A stretch of DNA of 32,575 bases from an uncultured Bacteroides sp. (GCA_949288715.1 CASELH010000030.1:1-32575), one strand, 5' to 3'. Shown: positions 12,412 to 20,816, counted from the first letter of the stretch. The notes: generated by a model from the sequence alone, not told the origin. Translations and numbers: made by a program.

Positions 12412-12495
12412 GGAGGTGTGTCAAAACGTGGCTTAGTACGGATTCCCCTCCTCCCAGGAGGAGAATTTAGTTACCACGGTTTTTGACACACCTCC
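12412..12495. repeat. 84-bp palindrome with GGAGGTGTGTCAAAA ends (repeat C)
   Basis: The arm 12412-12431 is inverted at 12474-12495 (GGAGGTGTGTCAAAAC...GTGG with two extra bases on one side). The centre is a perfect 7-bp hairpin (CTCCTCC at 12448-12454 against GGAGGAG at 12457-12463) with a 2-base turn. The arms match the ends of repeat A, giving four copies of GGTGTGTCAAA in 350 bp. It lies just past the stop of the LpxA-like gene on the minus strand and may end that transcript. Confidence 0.6.
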
Positions 12496-12516
12496 CTTTA
12501 CGTTTTAAACGATGTT

Positions 12517-13293
12517 TTACCGAATGATGCCCTTGGAGTTCTTGATGAAGTTCACGATGTTGTGAATCTCATCGCTCATGGGAATCTGGTCTTCAATCTT
12601 CAGCACGGCGTCTTGCAGGCTGAAGTTGCCTTGGTAGACGAGGCGATAAGCGTTCATGATGTGGCGCAGGATGCGGTCGGTAATCTTGTTGGCCACTTGG
12701 TTGTGTTCCAGCACCACGGCGTTGATGCCATGATATTGCACCGGGTTTCCGGCCATGATGACGTAGGGCGGCACATCCTTGGCTATGCGGCATCCCGACT
12801 GTATCAGCACCCAGCTGCCTATGTGGCAGTGCTGCTGGACGATGACGTTGCTGCTCAGGATGGTGCAGTCGTCTACGATGCTTTCGCCGGCTACCATGCT
12901 CCGGATGCCCAGCACGCAGTTGTTGTTGATTTGTACGTCGTGGCACAAGTGCACACCGTCCATCAGGTAGTTGTCGCTACCAATGCGGGTGGCATCGCCC
13001 TTGTGCGTGGCGCGGGCCACTACCACATTCTCGTGAATGGCGTTGTTGTCGCCGATGATGAGTTGGCTCTCTTCGCCCGAGTAATGGAAATCCTGCGGCG
13101 TACTGCCCAGCACGGCACCGTGGTGCACTTTGTTTCCTTTACCCATGCGGGTGCCGTTCAGAATGCGTGCTCCCGACATGATGACGCAGTTGTCGCCAAT
13201 TTCCACATCGCCTTCAATGTAGGCGAAGGGCTGGATTGTAACATTCTTGCCAATCTTGGCAGCAGAATCTACATAAGCTAAAGGACTGATCAT
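12517..13293 (-). CDS. LpxA-family acyl-ACP:UDP-GlcNAc O-acyltransferase (possible paralogue)
   Basis: The protein has 258 residues, close to E. coli LpxA (262). The N-terminal two thirds is a left-handed beta-helix of hexapeptide repeats (VTIQPFAYIEGDVEIGDNCVI and onward). The active-site segment LMDGVHLCHDV contains His115 and His118, aligned with the E. coli pair that includes catalytic His125. The C-terminal helices (DVPPYVIMAGNPV, IMNAYRLVYQ, FIKNSKGIIR) match LpxA as well. The expected reaction is the first step of lipid A synthesis, 3-O-acylation of UDP-GlcNAc in the cytoplasm. The start is only 21 bp after the stop of the outer membrane factor, so it is probably the fourth gene of the efflux operon. 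Canonical lpxA usually sits with lpxD and lpxC/fabZ, so this may be a second copy, which cannot be confirmed from this window. Confidence 0.85.
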   Translation of the reverse strand: MISPLAYVDSAAKIGKNVTIQPFAYIEGDVEIGDNCVIMSGARILNGTRMGKGNKVHHGAVLGSTPQDFHYSGEESQLIIGDNNAIHENVVVARATHKGDATRIGSDNYLMDGVHLCHDVQINNNCVLGIRSMVAGESIVDDCTILSSNVIVQQHCHIGSWVLIQSGCRIAKDVPPYVIMAGNPVQYHGINAVVLEHNQVANKITDRILRHIMNAYRLVYQGNFSLQDAVLKIEDQIPMSDEIHNIVNFIKNSKGIIR

Positions 13294-13314
13294 AATGGTA
13301 GATTTTAAACGGTA

Positions 13315-14703
13315 TTAGTTTTCTCTTCCCCCACCCAGTGCCTGATACAGGTTGATGACGGCCTGCATCTGGTCGAATGTATCTGTAACCTCGGAGAGTT
13401 GTGCGCTGAGGTACGATTGTTCGGCTGTCAGCACTTCCAGGTAGGTTGACGTGCCTAAGTTAAACAATTCTTTTGTATCTTCGGCTGCTTTGCGGGCAGA
13501 ATTTACCTGCATGGTGCGCGAATTAACTTTTTCCAGTGTGTTCTGGTACAAGGAGAGGGCATTGCTCACCTCGTTGCCTGCGCTGAGCAAAGTGGTCTGG
13601 AAGGCTATCTTGGCTTGTTCTTCCTGTGCCTTGGCCTGCTTCAGGCGGGCAATGTTGGCGCCGCGGTAGAACAGGGGCTGTGTCAGCGAGCCGATGAGGT
13701 TGGCCAGCAGCTTGCCCGGGTTCACGATGCCTGCCCCGCTGCTGTTGGTCCATCCGGCCGTGCCGCTCAGGGTGATTTGCGGGTAGAAGGCGGCACGTGC
13801 GCTGTTCGTATTATAGTAGCAGGCAGCCAAAGCCATTTCGGCAGCCTTCACGTCGGGGCGGTTGGACAGCAGTTGCAGGGGCACGCCTACCGAGAAGTCG
13901 GCGGGCAGCACCTGGTCTTCCAGCACGCCGCGCTCAATGGCGTGGGCCGGTTCGTTCAAGATGAGGCAGAAGGCATTCTCCGTCTCCGTCAGGCTTTGCC
14001 GCAGGTCGGAGAGCGAGGCCACTACCTGTGCATACGAAGCACGGCTTTGCTCAATGGCTGCACTGTTCACGCTGCCATAGTCATACATGGCCTCCATGGT
14101 CTCTACATATTGCTTCAGCACCTCGGCCGTGCCTTCGGTGATTTCCAGCTGGCGGTCCAGCATCAGCAAGGTGTAGTAGATGTTTGCCGTGCTGGCAATG
14201 AGTTGCGTTTGTACGGCCTGCTGGTTGAACTGGGCTTGCTTCAGCGAAACCTGTGCGGCACGCTTCGGGTTCAGTATTTGCCCGAACAGGTCTATCTGCC
14301 AGCTGGCGCTGACGGGGATGTTGTACGTCTTCGAGGTCATCTCGCCTTTGTTCCAATTGGTCAGCGTGCCTTGCGGGCTCAGGGCCAGCTGCGGCAGGTA
14401 GGCCAGGCGCGCCGACATCAGGGCAGCCTGTGCCTGGTCTACGTTCAGCATGGCCGTGCGCAGGTCGGCGTTGTTGGTCAAGGCCTGCTCAATGTAGCCT
14501 TGCAGTTGCGGGTCGGTAAACACTTCCCGCCAGGGCAGGTTTCCGAAGTTGGCGGTGTCCGCTTCGAGTGTGCCGTTCACCAGGGCGGTGTCGCGGTACA
14601 ACCCTTCGGCACTGATGTCTTCGGGCCTGTCGTATGCTTTATAGATGTGGCAACTGCTCAGCAGGGCGGTGGCACACATCAGGGTGATGATTTTTCCTTT
14701 CAT
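13315..14703 (-). CDS. RND efflux outer membrane factor lipoprotein (TolC/OprM/NodT family)
   Basis: The protein has 462 residues with a lipoprotein signal (LLSSC, Cys18). The two homologous outer-membrane-factor halves are visible, with typical phrases such as ADLRTAMLNVDQAQAAL, VPLQLLSNRPDVKAAEMAL and AFYPQITLSGTAGW. It ends in a helix rich in Gln and Ala plus VINLYQALGGG. It forms the trimeric outer membrane channel and periplasmic tunnel of a tripartite pump. It is cotranscribed after the RND pump, with a 121-bp repeat-filled gap between them, and before the LpxA-like gene. There is no sign of damage. Confidence 0.94.
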   Translation of the reverse strand: MKGKIITLMCATALLSSCHIYKAYDRPEDISAEGLYRDTALVNGTLEADTANFGNLPWREVFTDPQLQGYIEQALTNNADLRTAMLNVDQAQAALMSARLAYLPQLALSPQGTLTNWNKGEMTSKTYNIPVSASWQIDLFGQILNPKRAAQVSLKQAQFNQQAVQTQLIASTANIYYTLLMLDRQLEITEGTAEVLKQYVETMEAMYDYGSVNSAAIEQSRASYAQVVASLSDLRQSLTETENAFCLILNEPAHAIERGVLEDQVLPADFSVGVPLQLLSNRPDVKAAEMALAACYYNTNSARAAFYPQITLSGTAGWTNSSGAGIVNPGKLLANLIGSLTQPLFYRGANIARLKQAKAQEEQAKIAFQTTLLSAGNEVSNALSLYQNTLEKVNSRTMQVNSARKAAEDTKELFNLGTSTYLEVLTAEQSYLSAQLSEVTDTFDQMQAVINLYQALGGGREN

Positions 14704-14824
14704 ACTTTATGAATTAAGAATGAAGAACTTTTCAATGAAGAATGAAGAATAGTCTCTTCGGGACAAAATGGAAGAATATTCTTGAATCCTTCATTCTTCA
14801 TTTTTAGTTCTTTATTTAGTTATG
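14704..14824. repeat. 7-nt periodic repeat arms between RND pump and outer membrane factor genes
   Basis: The left arm (14711-14750) reads as degenerate heptads such as GAATTAA GAATGAA and AATGAAG AATGAAG. The right arm (14790-14820) reads TTCATTC TTCATTT TTAGTTC TTTATTT. The arms are mutually complementary, so a transcript of the efflux operon can fold here. No gene is present. Confidence 0.6.
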
Positions 14825-17800
14825 TTATTTACTGTATTGCTCTATTTCAGATGCGGCATCCGAGTTGTCCACATCGTCCCATTCCATCGGTTTGATCTTC
14901 TCTTGCAAGTACTGGAAGGCAACAAACAAAGCGGGTACGATGAAGATTTGCAGAATCATACCGATCAACATACCGCCGATGGCCGAAGTACCCAGCGTGC
15001 GGTAACCGTTGGCACCGGCGCCGCTGGCAAACATCAACGGCAACAGACCGATAATCATGGCCAACGACGTCATCAAGATAGGACGCAGACGGGCGCCGGC
15101 ACCCAGCACGGCTGCCCAGGTGATGCTCATACCCATCTTGCGGCGGTCGAGGGCAAACTCTACAATCAGGATGGCATTCTTGGCCAACAGACCCATCAAC
15201 ATAATCAAGGCAATCTGCATGTAGATGTTGTTGGACATGGTGCCTATTATCATCTGCAACGCAGGCATGCCGCCGATGAGGCTGGCTAGGTTGACGAAGA
15301 TGAAGCTACCCATCAAGCCGAAAGGCACGGAGAGCAATACGGCAAGCGGCAAGATGTAGCTTTCGTACTGCGCACTCAGCAGCAGGTAGACGAACACGAA
15401 GCAGAGCACGAAGATAAGACCTGTGGTGCTGCCGCTCGTCTCGGCCTCCTCACGCGCCATACCGCCCAGCTCATAGTCGAAGCCGGTAGGCAGGTTTTGT
15501 TCGGCCACTTCGGCAATGGCCTGCAATGCCTGGCCGGAAGTATAACCTTGTGCCGGGGCCACCATCACCTTCATGGACGTGTACAGGTTGAAACGGCTGA
15601 TGACATCCGGCCCGTACACCTTGGTCAGCGTTACGAACTGGCTGACAGGCGCCATTTCGCCGTTGCCGTTGCGCACCTTGATGCTTTCCAGCGACTCCAC
15701 GTTCTTGGTGGCATCGCGTTCGCCCTGAATCATGACGCGGTACATCTTACCGAAGCTGTTGAAGTTGGAGGCATAGAGGCCACCATAGTATCCCTGCATC
15801 ACGCTGAGGATGTCGCTGGGGCTGATGCCTGCACGCTTACAAGCGGCTGCGTCGATGTCCAGCTGGTATTGCGGGAAGCTGGGGTTGAAGTTTGTGGCGG
15901 CAGAGGTAATCTCCGGACGCTCCTGCAAGGCTGCCATGTAATCCTGCACCACGCTGTAGAAACGGTTCAAGTCGCCACCCGTCTTATCCTGCATGTTCAG
16001 TTCGATGTCGGTAGACACGGAGTAACCCGGAATCATAGGCGGAGCAAAGAACAGTACCTGCGCTTCCTTGATGACCTTCTGTGCACGCATGAACAGCGTG
16101 GCATAGACTATGTTGGAGTTCTGCATCGTAGAGCGTTCTTCCCACGGCTTCAGCTTGATGATGATGGAACCGTAACCAGGACCTTGTCCGCCGATGAAGC
16201 TGTAACCCGAAATCACCGTACGCGATTGCACAGCCGGTTCGGCAGCCACCAGGCTGTCCACACGGGCTAGAATCTGCTGTGCGCGTTCCTGCGAGGTGCC
16301 GGGAGGCAACGTCACGGCACCCATGATGGTACCGGTATCCTCGTTGGGCACCATGCCTGTCGGGGTCACTTGCATGAATACCACCAGCAGCACGATGGAG
16401 CCGGCTACCAGTCCGCCGCTCAGCCAACGCTTCTGGATGAACTTCAGCACCTGCTTCTTGTACCTGCCCAGCAGGGAGTCGTAGGTAGAGTTGAACGTGT
16501 GCTTGAAGAATTCGGTAGTCATGCCCGCTATAGCCATTACGCTGATGACAATGAAGATGGGGCAAAGTATGGGGTGCTCCTCAAAGCTGAACATGCCGAA
16601 TATCATGCCAATCAGGGCGATGATGGTGAACAGAATGGTCATCTTCGGCTTCATGAACTTGCCCAGCCCCTGTGCATAGCGTTGAATCCATATCTTGCGC
16701 GCTTCCTTGGTGGCGGTGCCGATGCGTTCTTTCAGCGAAGTCTCGTGCCCGTCGGTGTTATGCGGCTTCAGGAAGATGGCACACAGCGCAGGGCTCAGCG
16801 TCAAGGCGTTGACGGCCGAGAAGAAGATGGCGATGGCCATGGTGAGACCGAACTGCTGGTAGAACGTACCTGCCGTGCCGCCCATGAAGCTCACGGGGAT
16901 GAACACAGACATCATGACCAGCGTAATGGATACCAAGGCGCCGCCCAACTCGTGCATGGCGTCGATGGCCGCTTGCCGGGACGACTTGTATCCCTGGTCC
17001 AGCTTGGCATGGACGCCCTCCACCACGACTATGGCATCGTCCACCACAATGGCAATGGCAAGCACCATGGCCGAGAGGGTCAACAGGTTTATACTGAAGC
17101 CTATAATCTTCAGCGCAAAGAAGGTGGCAATCAAGGCCACCGGGATGGCGATGGCGGGAATCAGCGTAGAGCGCATATCTTGCAGGAAGATGTACACCAC
17201 GATGAACACCAGGATGAAGGCCTCGATCAGCGTCTTCACCACCTCGTGGATAGAAGCGAAAAGGAAGTCGTTGGCACTCTGTGCAATGTTTATACCCACA
17301 CCGGCGGGCATGCTCTTTTGCATATCGGCCAATACCTTCTCCAGGTTCTGGATGGTCTGCGTGGCGTTGGTGCCGGCCATCTGGAACACGATACAGCTGA
17401 CGCCCTTATGGCCGTCCACAGAAGCATCGAAACCATAAGTGTTACGTCCCAGGTTGATGTCGGCCACGTCTTTCAGGCGCAACACTTCGCCGTTGTCCAA
17501 AGACTTGATGACGATGTTTTCAAATTCTTCCACCGATTGCAGGCGGCCACGGTAGCGGATGGTGTACTGGAAAGTCTGTCCGCTGCGTTCGCCAAACTGT
17601 CCCGGGGCGGCCTCGATGTTCTGCTCGGCCAGCACCCCGCTGATGTCGGAAGGAATCAGCCCGTATTGAGCCATCACATCCGGCTTCAGCCAGATACGCA
17701 TGGAGTAGTCGGCACCCATTACGAAGGCATCACCTACACCGGATACACGCTTGATTTCCGGAATAACGTTGATGCTGGCGTAGTTTTCAATGAACTCAAT

Positions 17801-18253
17801 GTTGTACTTATCCTCCATGTCGTAGATGGTGAAAATCATCAGCATGGAGCTTTGGCGCTTACGGGTGGTTACACCAATCTGTGTTACTTCCTGCGGCAGC
17901 AAGCCCTCGGCGGCAGTCACGCGGTTCTGCACGTTCACCTGCGCCATGTCGGGGTCGGTGCCCTGGTTGAAGTAAACGGTAATGGTGGCCGAGCCATTGT
18001 TGGAGGCGTCGGATGTCATGTACATCATGTTTTCCACACCGTTGATTTGGTCTTCCAACGGCGAGACGACCGCATTCAGTACGGTCTGGGCGTTGGCGCC
18101 CGTATACTGTGCGCTTACGCTGATGGTAGGCGGCGCAATGTCCGGATACTGGGTAATAGGCAGCGTGGCCAACCCGATGAAGCCCAGGATGACCAGCAGG
18201 ATGGAGATTACCGTAGATAGTACCGGACGGTTGATAAATCTGGCTAAATTCAT
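14825..18253 (-). CDS. RND-family multidrug efflux pump, inner membrane subunit (HAE1 type)
   Basis: The protein has 1142 residues, about 95 more than E. coli AcrB. It starts MNLARFINRPVLSTVISI, with transmembrane helix 1. The proton-relay pair Asp405-Asp406 lies in LAIAIVVDDAIVVVE, and the C-terminal relay lysine region reads GLLAKNAILIVEFA. Porter-domain phrases such as IQVTLPPGTS-like VTLPPGTSQERAQQIL and PGYGSIIIKLKP are present. The extra length lies in the central cytoplasmic linker between the two halves (roughly residues 500-610), where two additional hydrophobic stretches are predicted (around KPKMTILFTIIALIGMIFG and HPILCPIFIVISVMAIAG). It should export drugs, bile salts or other amphiphiles in exchange for protons, working with the adjacent fusion protein and outer membrane factor. 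Confidence 0.95.
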   Translation of the reverse strand: MNLARFINRPVLSTVISILLVILGFIGLATLPITQYPDIAPPTISVSAQYTGANAQTVLNAVVSPLEDQINGVENMMYMTSDASNNGSATITVYFNQGTDPDMAQVNVQNRVTAAEGLLPQEVTQIGVTTRKRQSSMLMIFTIYDMEDKYNIEFIENYASINVIPEIKRVSGVGDAFVMGADYSMRIWLKPDVMAQYGLIPSDISGVLAEQNIEAAPGQFGERSGQTFQYTIRYRGRLQSVEEFENIVIKSLDNGEVLRLKDVADINLGRNTYGFDASVDGHKGVSCIVFQMAGTNATQTIQNLEKVLADMQKSMPAGVGINIAQSANDFLFASIHEVVKTLIEAFILVFIVVYIFLQDMRSTLIPAIAIPVALIATFFALKIIGFSINLLTLSAMVLAIAIVVDDAIVVVEGVHAKLDQGYKSSRQAAIDAMHELGGALVSITLVMMSVFIPVSFMGGTAGTFYQQFGLTMAIAIFFSAVNALTLSPALCAIFLKPHNTDGHETSLKERIGTATKEARKIWIQRYAQGLGKFMKPKMTILFTIIALIGMIFGMFSFEEHPILCPIFIVISVMAIAGMTTEFFKHTFNSTYDSLLGRYKKQVLKFIQKRWLSGGLVAGSIVLLVVFMQVTPTGMVPNEDTGTIMGAVTLPPGTSQERAQQILARVDSLVAAEPAVQSRTVISGYSFIGGQGPGYGSIIIKLKPWEERSTMQNSNIVYATLFMRAQKVIKEAQVLFFAPPMIPGYSVSTDIELNMQDKTGGDLNRFYSVVQDYMAALQERPEITSAATNFNPSFPQYQLDIDAAACKRAGISPSDILSVMQGYYGGLYASNFNSFGKMYRVMIQGERDATKNVESLESIKVRNGNGEMAPVSQFVTLTKVYGPDVISRFNLYTSMKVMVAPAQGYTSGQALQAIAEVAEQNLPTGFDYELGGMAREEAETSGSTTGLIFVLCFVFVYLLLSAQYESYILPLAVLLSVPFGLMGSFIFVNLASLIGGMPALQMIIGTMSNNIYMQIALIMLMGLLAKNAILIVEFALDRRKMGMSITWAAVLGAGARLRPILMTSLAMIIGLLPLMFASGAGANGYRTLGTSAIGGMLIGMILQIFIVPALFVAFQYLQEKIKPMEWDDVDNSDAASEIEQYSK

Positions 18254-18387
18254 ACTCTTTTATTAATGAAGAATTAAGAGTGAAGAATGAAGAATTTCTT
18301 CTTCTGTACTGGAGGATGAAGAATCTATGTTTGTCGGATTCTTCATTTCGCCGCGCAGCGGCAATTCTTCATTCTTCATTTATTTTG
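18254..18387. repeat. 7-nt periodic repeat arms between fusion protein and RND pump genes
   Basis: The left arm (about 18265-18296) reads ATGAAGA ATTAAGA GTGAAGA ATGAAGA. The right arm (18362-18380) reads AATTCTT CATTCTT CATTT. A middle pair (GATGAAGAATC near 18315, GGATTCTTCAT near 18337) and a GC-rich hairpin (CCGCGCAGCGG) lie between. The gap is non-coding and lies inside the efflux operon, as does the one at 14704-14824. Confidence 0.6.
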
Positions 18388-19563
18388 TTATTGGAATGCT
18401 GTTTGAATGTTACCGTCGCGTTGGTCTTGCAGGGCCTTCTGGTAGGCGGCCTCCTTGTCGGCAGGAGTAATGGGGGTGATGGCCTGGCCGTCGCTCAAGG
18501 CTTGTACGCCTTCAACCACCACTTTGTCGCCCGGTTTCAGTCCCGCAGTCACGAAGAAGTTCTTTCCGTCGTCCAGGGTGAAGGTCTTGATTTCCGTATT
18601 CTTCACCGTGTTGTCGGCCTGCACTACATAGACAAAGCGCTTGTCCTGAATCTCAGTGGTGGCCGACTGCGGAATCATGATGACATTCTGCATGGGGTTG
18701 GGGAAAATGACGTTGCCCGTAGAGTTGCTGCGCAAGATGTTGTGATCGTTGGGAAACAGCGCACGCATGCTCACCGAGCCCGTGGTGGGGTCGATGACGC
18801 CACTGATGGTGGCCACCCGTCCGGAGTCGGGGTAGATGCTGCCGTCAATGAGTTGCAGCTGTATGGAGGGCAACTTGGCCAGAATCTCCTTCGTCGTGCC
18901 GCCTTCGCGCACCATGGAGAGCAGCTGGCGCTCAGTCATGGAGAAGTAGGCATACATCTCCGAGTTGTCGGCCACGGTGGTCAAGGGCGTAGCCATCGAG
19001 GCGCTCACGAGGCTGCCTATACGGTAAGGTATTTCGCCCACGATGCCGTCGCTGGGGCTGGTCACCTCGGTGTATTCCAGGTTGCGCTTAGCATTCACCA
19101 GCGATGCCTCGGCCTGTGACAGGCTGGCCTTGGCCTGTGCCAGCTGGTTTTCGGAGGTGCTCAGCTGGTAGTCGCTCACGATGCCGCGCTTGTTCAGTTC
19201 GCGGTTGTTCTGTGTAGTCAGTTCTTGTGTTTGCAAGGCTGCTTTGGCGGTCTCTACTGCAGCTTCTGCCGTTTTCACGGCTGCCAGGTACTGCACCTGG
19301 TCGATGGTAAACAACACTTGTCCCTTCTTTACTACCGACCCCTCGTCTACGTGCAGCTTGGTGATGAACCCGCTGATCATAGGCCGGATTTCCACGTCTT
19401 GCTTGCCCCTGATGGTGGCGGGGTAGCTGTTTTTCAAATTGGCGGTAGTGGCCTGTGCCTCAATCACTGCATACTCAGGCGCAGCGCCTGTTCCTTGGTT
19501 GCTTTGCCCGCAACTGCAGAGCATAGCCGCGCAACCAGCCATCAAAATCAATCTACTCTTCAT
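18388..19563 (-). CDS. RND efflux periplasmic adaptor (membrane fusion protein) lipoprotein
   Basis: The protein has 391 residues from the ATG at 19563, chosen over the ATG six codons upstream because it begins directly with a lipoprotein signal (MKSRLILMAG... LCSC, Cys18). The order is that of AcrA/MexA adaptors: a lipoyl half (DVEIRPMISGFITKLHVDEG), a coiled-coil alpha-hairpin (QLAQAKASLSQAEASLVNAKRN), the second lipoyl half (VTSPSDGIVGEI), a beta-barrel and a membrane-proximal domain ending near GLKPGDKVVVEGVQAL. It bridges the RND pump and the outer membrane channel. It is first in the minus-strand operon that continues through the pump, the outer membrane factor and probably the LpxA-like gene. 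Confidence 0.93.
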   Translation of the reverse strand: MKSRLILMAGCAAMLCSCGQSNQGTGAAPEYAVIEAQATTANLKNSYPATIRGKQDVEIRPMISGFITKLHVDEGSVVKKGQVLFTIDQVQYLAAVKTAEAAVETAKAALQTQELTTQNNRELNKRGIVSDYQLSTSENQLAQAKASLSQAEASLVNAKRNLEYTEVTSPSDGIVGEIPYRIGSLVSASMATPLTTVADNSEMYAYFSMTERQLLSMVREGGTTKEILAKLPSIQLQLIDGSIYPDSGRVATISGVIDPTTGSVSMRALFPNDHNILRSNSTGNVIFPNPMQNVIMIPQSATTEIQDKRFVYVVQADNTVKNTEIKTFTLDDGKNFFVTAGLKPGDKVVVEGVQALSDGQAITPITPADKEAAYQKALQDQRDGNIQTAFQ

Positions 19564-19657
19564 ACTCTCAAAATTAATCACTGTCTATTTATTGTTTTTT
19601 TTTTATCGGGCAGAAAATGTCGCCGCGCCTTCCACAGGTACGGCGTCCGTCGTTAGT

Positions 19658-19687
19658 CGAAAACTAAAGGCGTTCCGATAGTTTTCG
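19658..19687. promoter_or_regulatory. Candidate operator or leader hairpin of the efflux operon
   Basis: CGAAAACTA (19658-19666) is perfectly inverted at 19679-19687 with a 12-base spacer. One base further out mismatches and the next pairs again. It falls on or just after the predicted transcription start (about 19685, minus strand) and about 95 bases upstream of the fusion protein ATG. A repressor site of the TetR or MarR type would fit, as would a leader hairpin. No regulator gene lies nearby. Confidence 0.45.
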
Positions 19688-19691
19688 GCTG

Positions 19692-19699
19692 CAAAAGTA
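19692..19699 (-). promoter_or_regulatory. Candidate -7 element of the efflux operon
   Basis: On the minus strand TACTTTTG followed by CA matches TAnnTTTG. It would start a leader of about 120 bases. The -33 position is not a good match. The remaining DNA up to 19893 shows no gene. Confidence 0.45.
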
Positions 19700-19893
19700 A
19701 TTCATTTCTTTGATATATATAGGGAAGGAAAACCCTTTTTTAACTATGTTTTGTATTAATTGGGAGGCCTGAGAATGCCCTTGGCGCGGGCTTTTGCGCG
19801 TTTTTCCGCCATTCGTCGGCAAAAGTGGTCGGTTGGTCGGCAGATTTTATGATTCTTGACAAATTCTGTGTCTTTGTGCCGCCGGACAGAACT

Positions 19894-19936
19894 AAGTGCG
19901 CCAAGATGCATGAATAACCTGCATCCCGGCGCACTT
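19894..19936. terminator. Likely terminator hairpin after the DUF6266 gene
   Basis: AAGTGCGCCAAGATGCA (19894-19910) is complementary to 19920-19936 with two mismatches, around a 9-base loop. It begins 29 bases beyond the stop of the DUF6266 gene on the minus strand. Only a short T-rich stretch follows on either strand, so termination efficiency is uncertain. Confidence 0.55.
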
Positions 19937-19964
19937 TTCTGTTCAATCTTTCACGCTATCGGTA

Positions 19965-20657
19965 TTATCCCAATTGGTGGTCGCCGTCATCTTCTCCGCT
20001 GTCCGGGTCTTCCGGCTCCGTACTTGCTGCGTCGTTCTGCAGGCAGAGGCTGTTGGACACGTGCTGCCCGTCCGCGCTGCAGAAGGCCAGGTAGATGGCC
20101 AGCGCCTCACCGTCCCAATTCGTGGGCAGCGTCAGTTCGGCGGTGCCGTCGGCACGGGTGGCTATTGCCATGCGGTACACCGCTTCCTGCCTGTCCTTGT
20201 TGTAGGCCAGTGCCATGGCCGTGTCTGTGGCTTGGGCGTCGCCCGTGTCGCTGTTGTCCGTCCAGCTGAAGGTGGCTTTGCCGGCTGTCACTTGCACCGT
20301 GGCGTCTGTCGCCGCCGTCAGGCTGCCTTGGCTGACGCGCACCTTGTCGAAGTTCAGTGCCGCTTCGCTGCCGCAGCCCTCTGCCGCATAGCGCAGCAAG
20401 TACGAACTGGCCGCATTTACAGCCGACTGCCTGTATTCATGCTCTTGAAAACCTACCCGCAGGAAGGGGGTAATGGTTTTGCAGAACTGCAATACTACCT
20501 TGAACTTTCCCCGTTGGCATTGCTGCTTCACGGTGTTCGGGTTGTGTACATTCACGGCCAAAGCCCGCATGTAGTTGATCGATTTCCATGTACTGCCTAC
20601 TACAGTACCTACTTTTCCCGAGAATCCTCCCAGGATGCCTTGTCTAAAAGTAGCCAT
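19965..20657 (-). CDS. DUF6266 family protein
   Basis: The protein has 230 residues from the ATG at 20657; the frame stays open further upstream, but MATFRQGILGGFSGKVGTVV is the standard start of this Bacteroidota family. The conserved N-terminal glycine-rich motif is followed by Trp-Lys and a stretch with QRGKFKVVLQF typical of the family. The middle is predicted to be beta-rich, and the C-terminus is acidic (PEDPDSGEDDGD). There is no signal peptide or transmembrane segment. The function is unknown. It stands alone between a good promoter (20786-20816) and a hairpin terminator, so it is a single-gene transcript with a leader of about 120 bases. Confidence 0.8.
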   Translation of the reverse strand: MATFRQGILGGFSGKVGTVVGSTWKSINYMRALAVNVHNPNTVKQQCQRGKFKVVLQFCKTITPFLRVGFQEHEYRQSAVNAASSYLLRYAAEGCGSEAALNFDKVRVSQGSLTAATDATVQVTAGKATFSWTDNSDTGDAQATDTAMALAYNKDRQEAVYRMAIATRADGTAELTLPTNWDGEALAIYLAFCSADGQHVSNSLCLQNDAASTEPEDPDSGEDDGDHQLG

Positions 20658-20785
20658 AATTTTAAAATAAAGTTTAGTTAATAAATAATTTTGTTTTTGT
20701 GAATATTGCAAGCGTTTCCATGGCAATTCTTGCTCGGTACTCACCAGCCGGGAAAATGAAACCAATTGTTTTCGTTTTCTGTTTG

Positions 20786-20816
20786 CAAAGATATAACTTG
20801 TTTTTGGAACAGCAAA
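20786..20816 (-). promoter_or_regulatory. Promoter of the DUF6266 gene
   Basis: On the minus strand TTTG (20816-20813), a 19-bp spacer and TATCTTTG (20793-20786) match the Bacteroides primary sigma factor consensus at both boxes. Confidence 0.65.

Noticed and set aside
16370-18220. 616-codon open frame opposite the RND pump gene
   Set aside because: The product is dominated by His, Gln, Asp and Gly with no recognizable fold. The opposite strand encodes an intact RND transporter.
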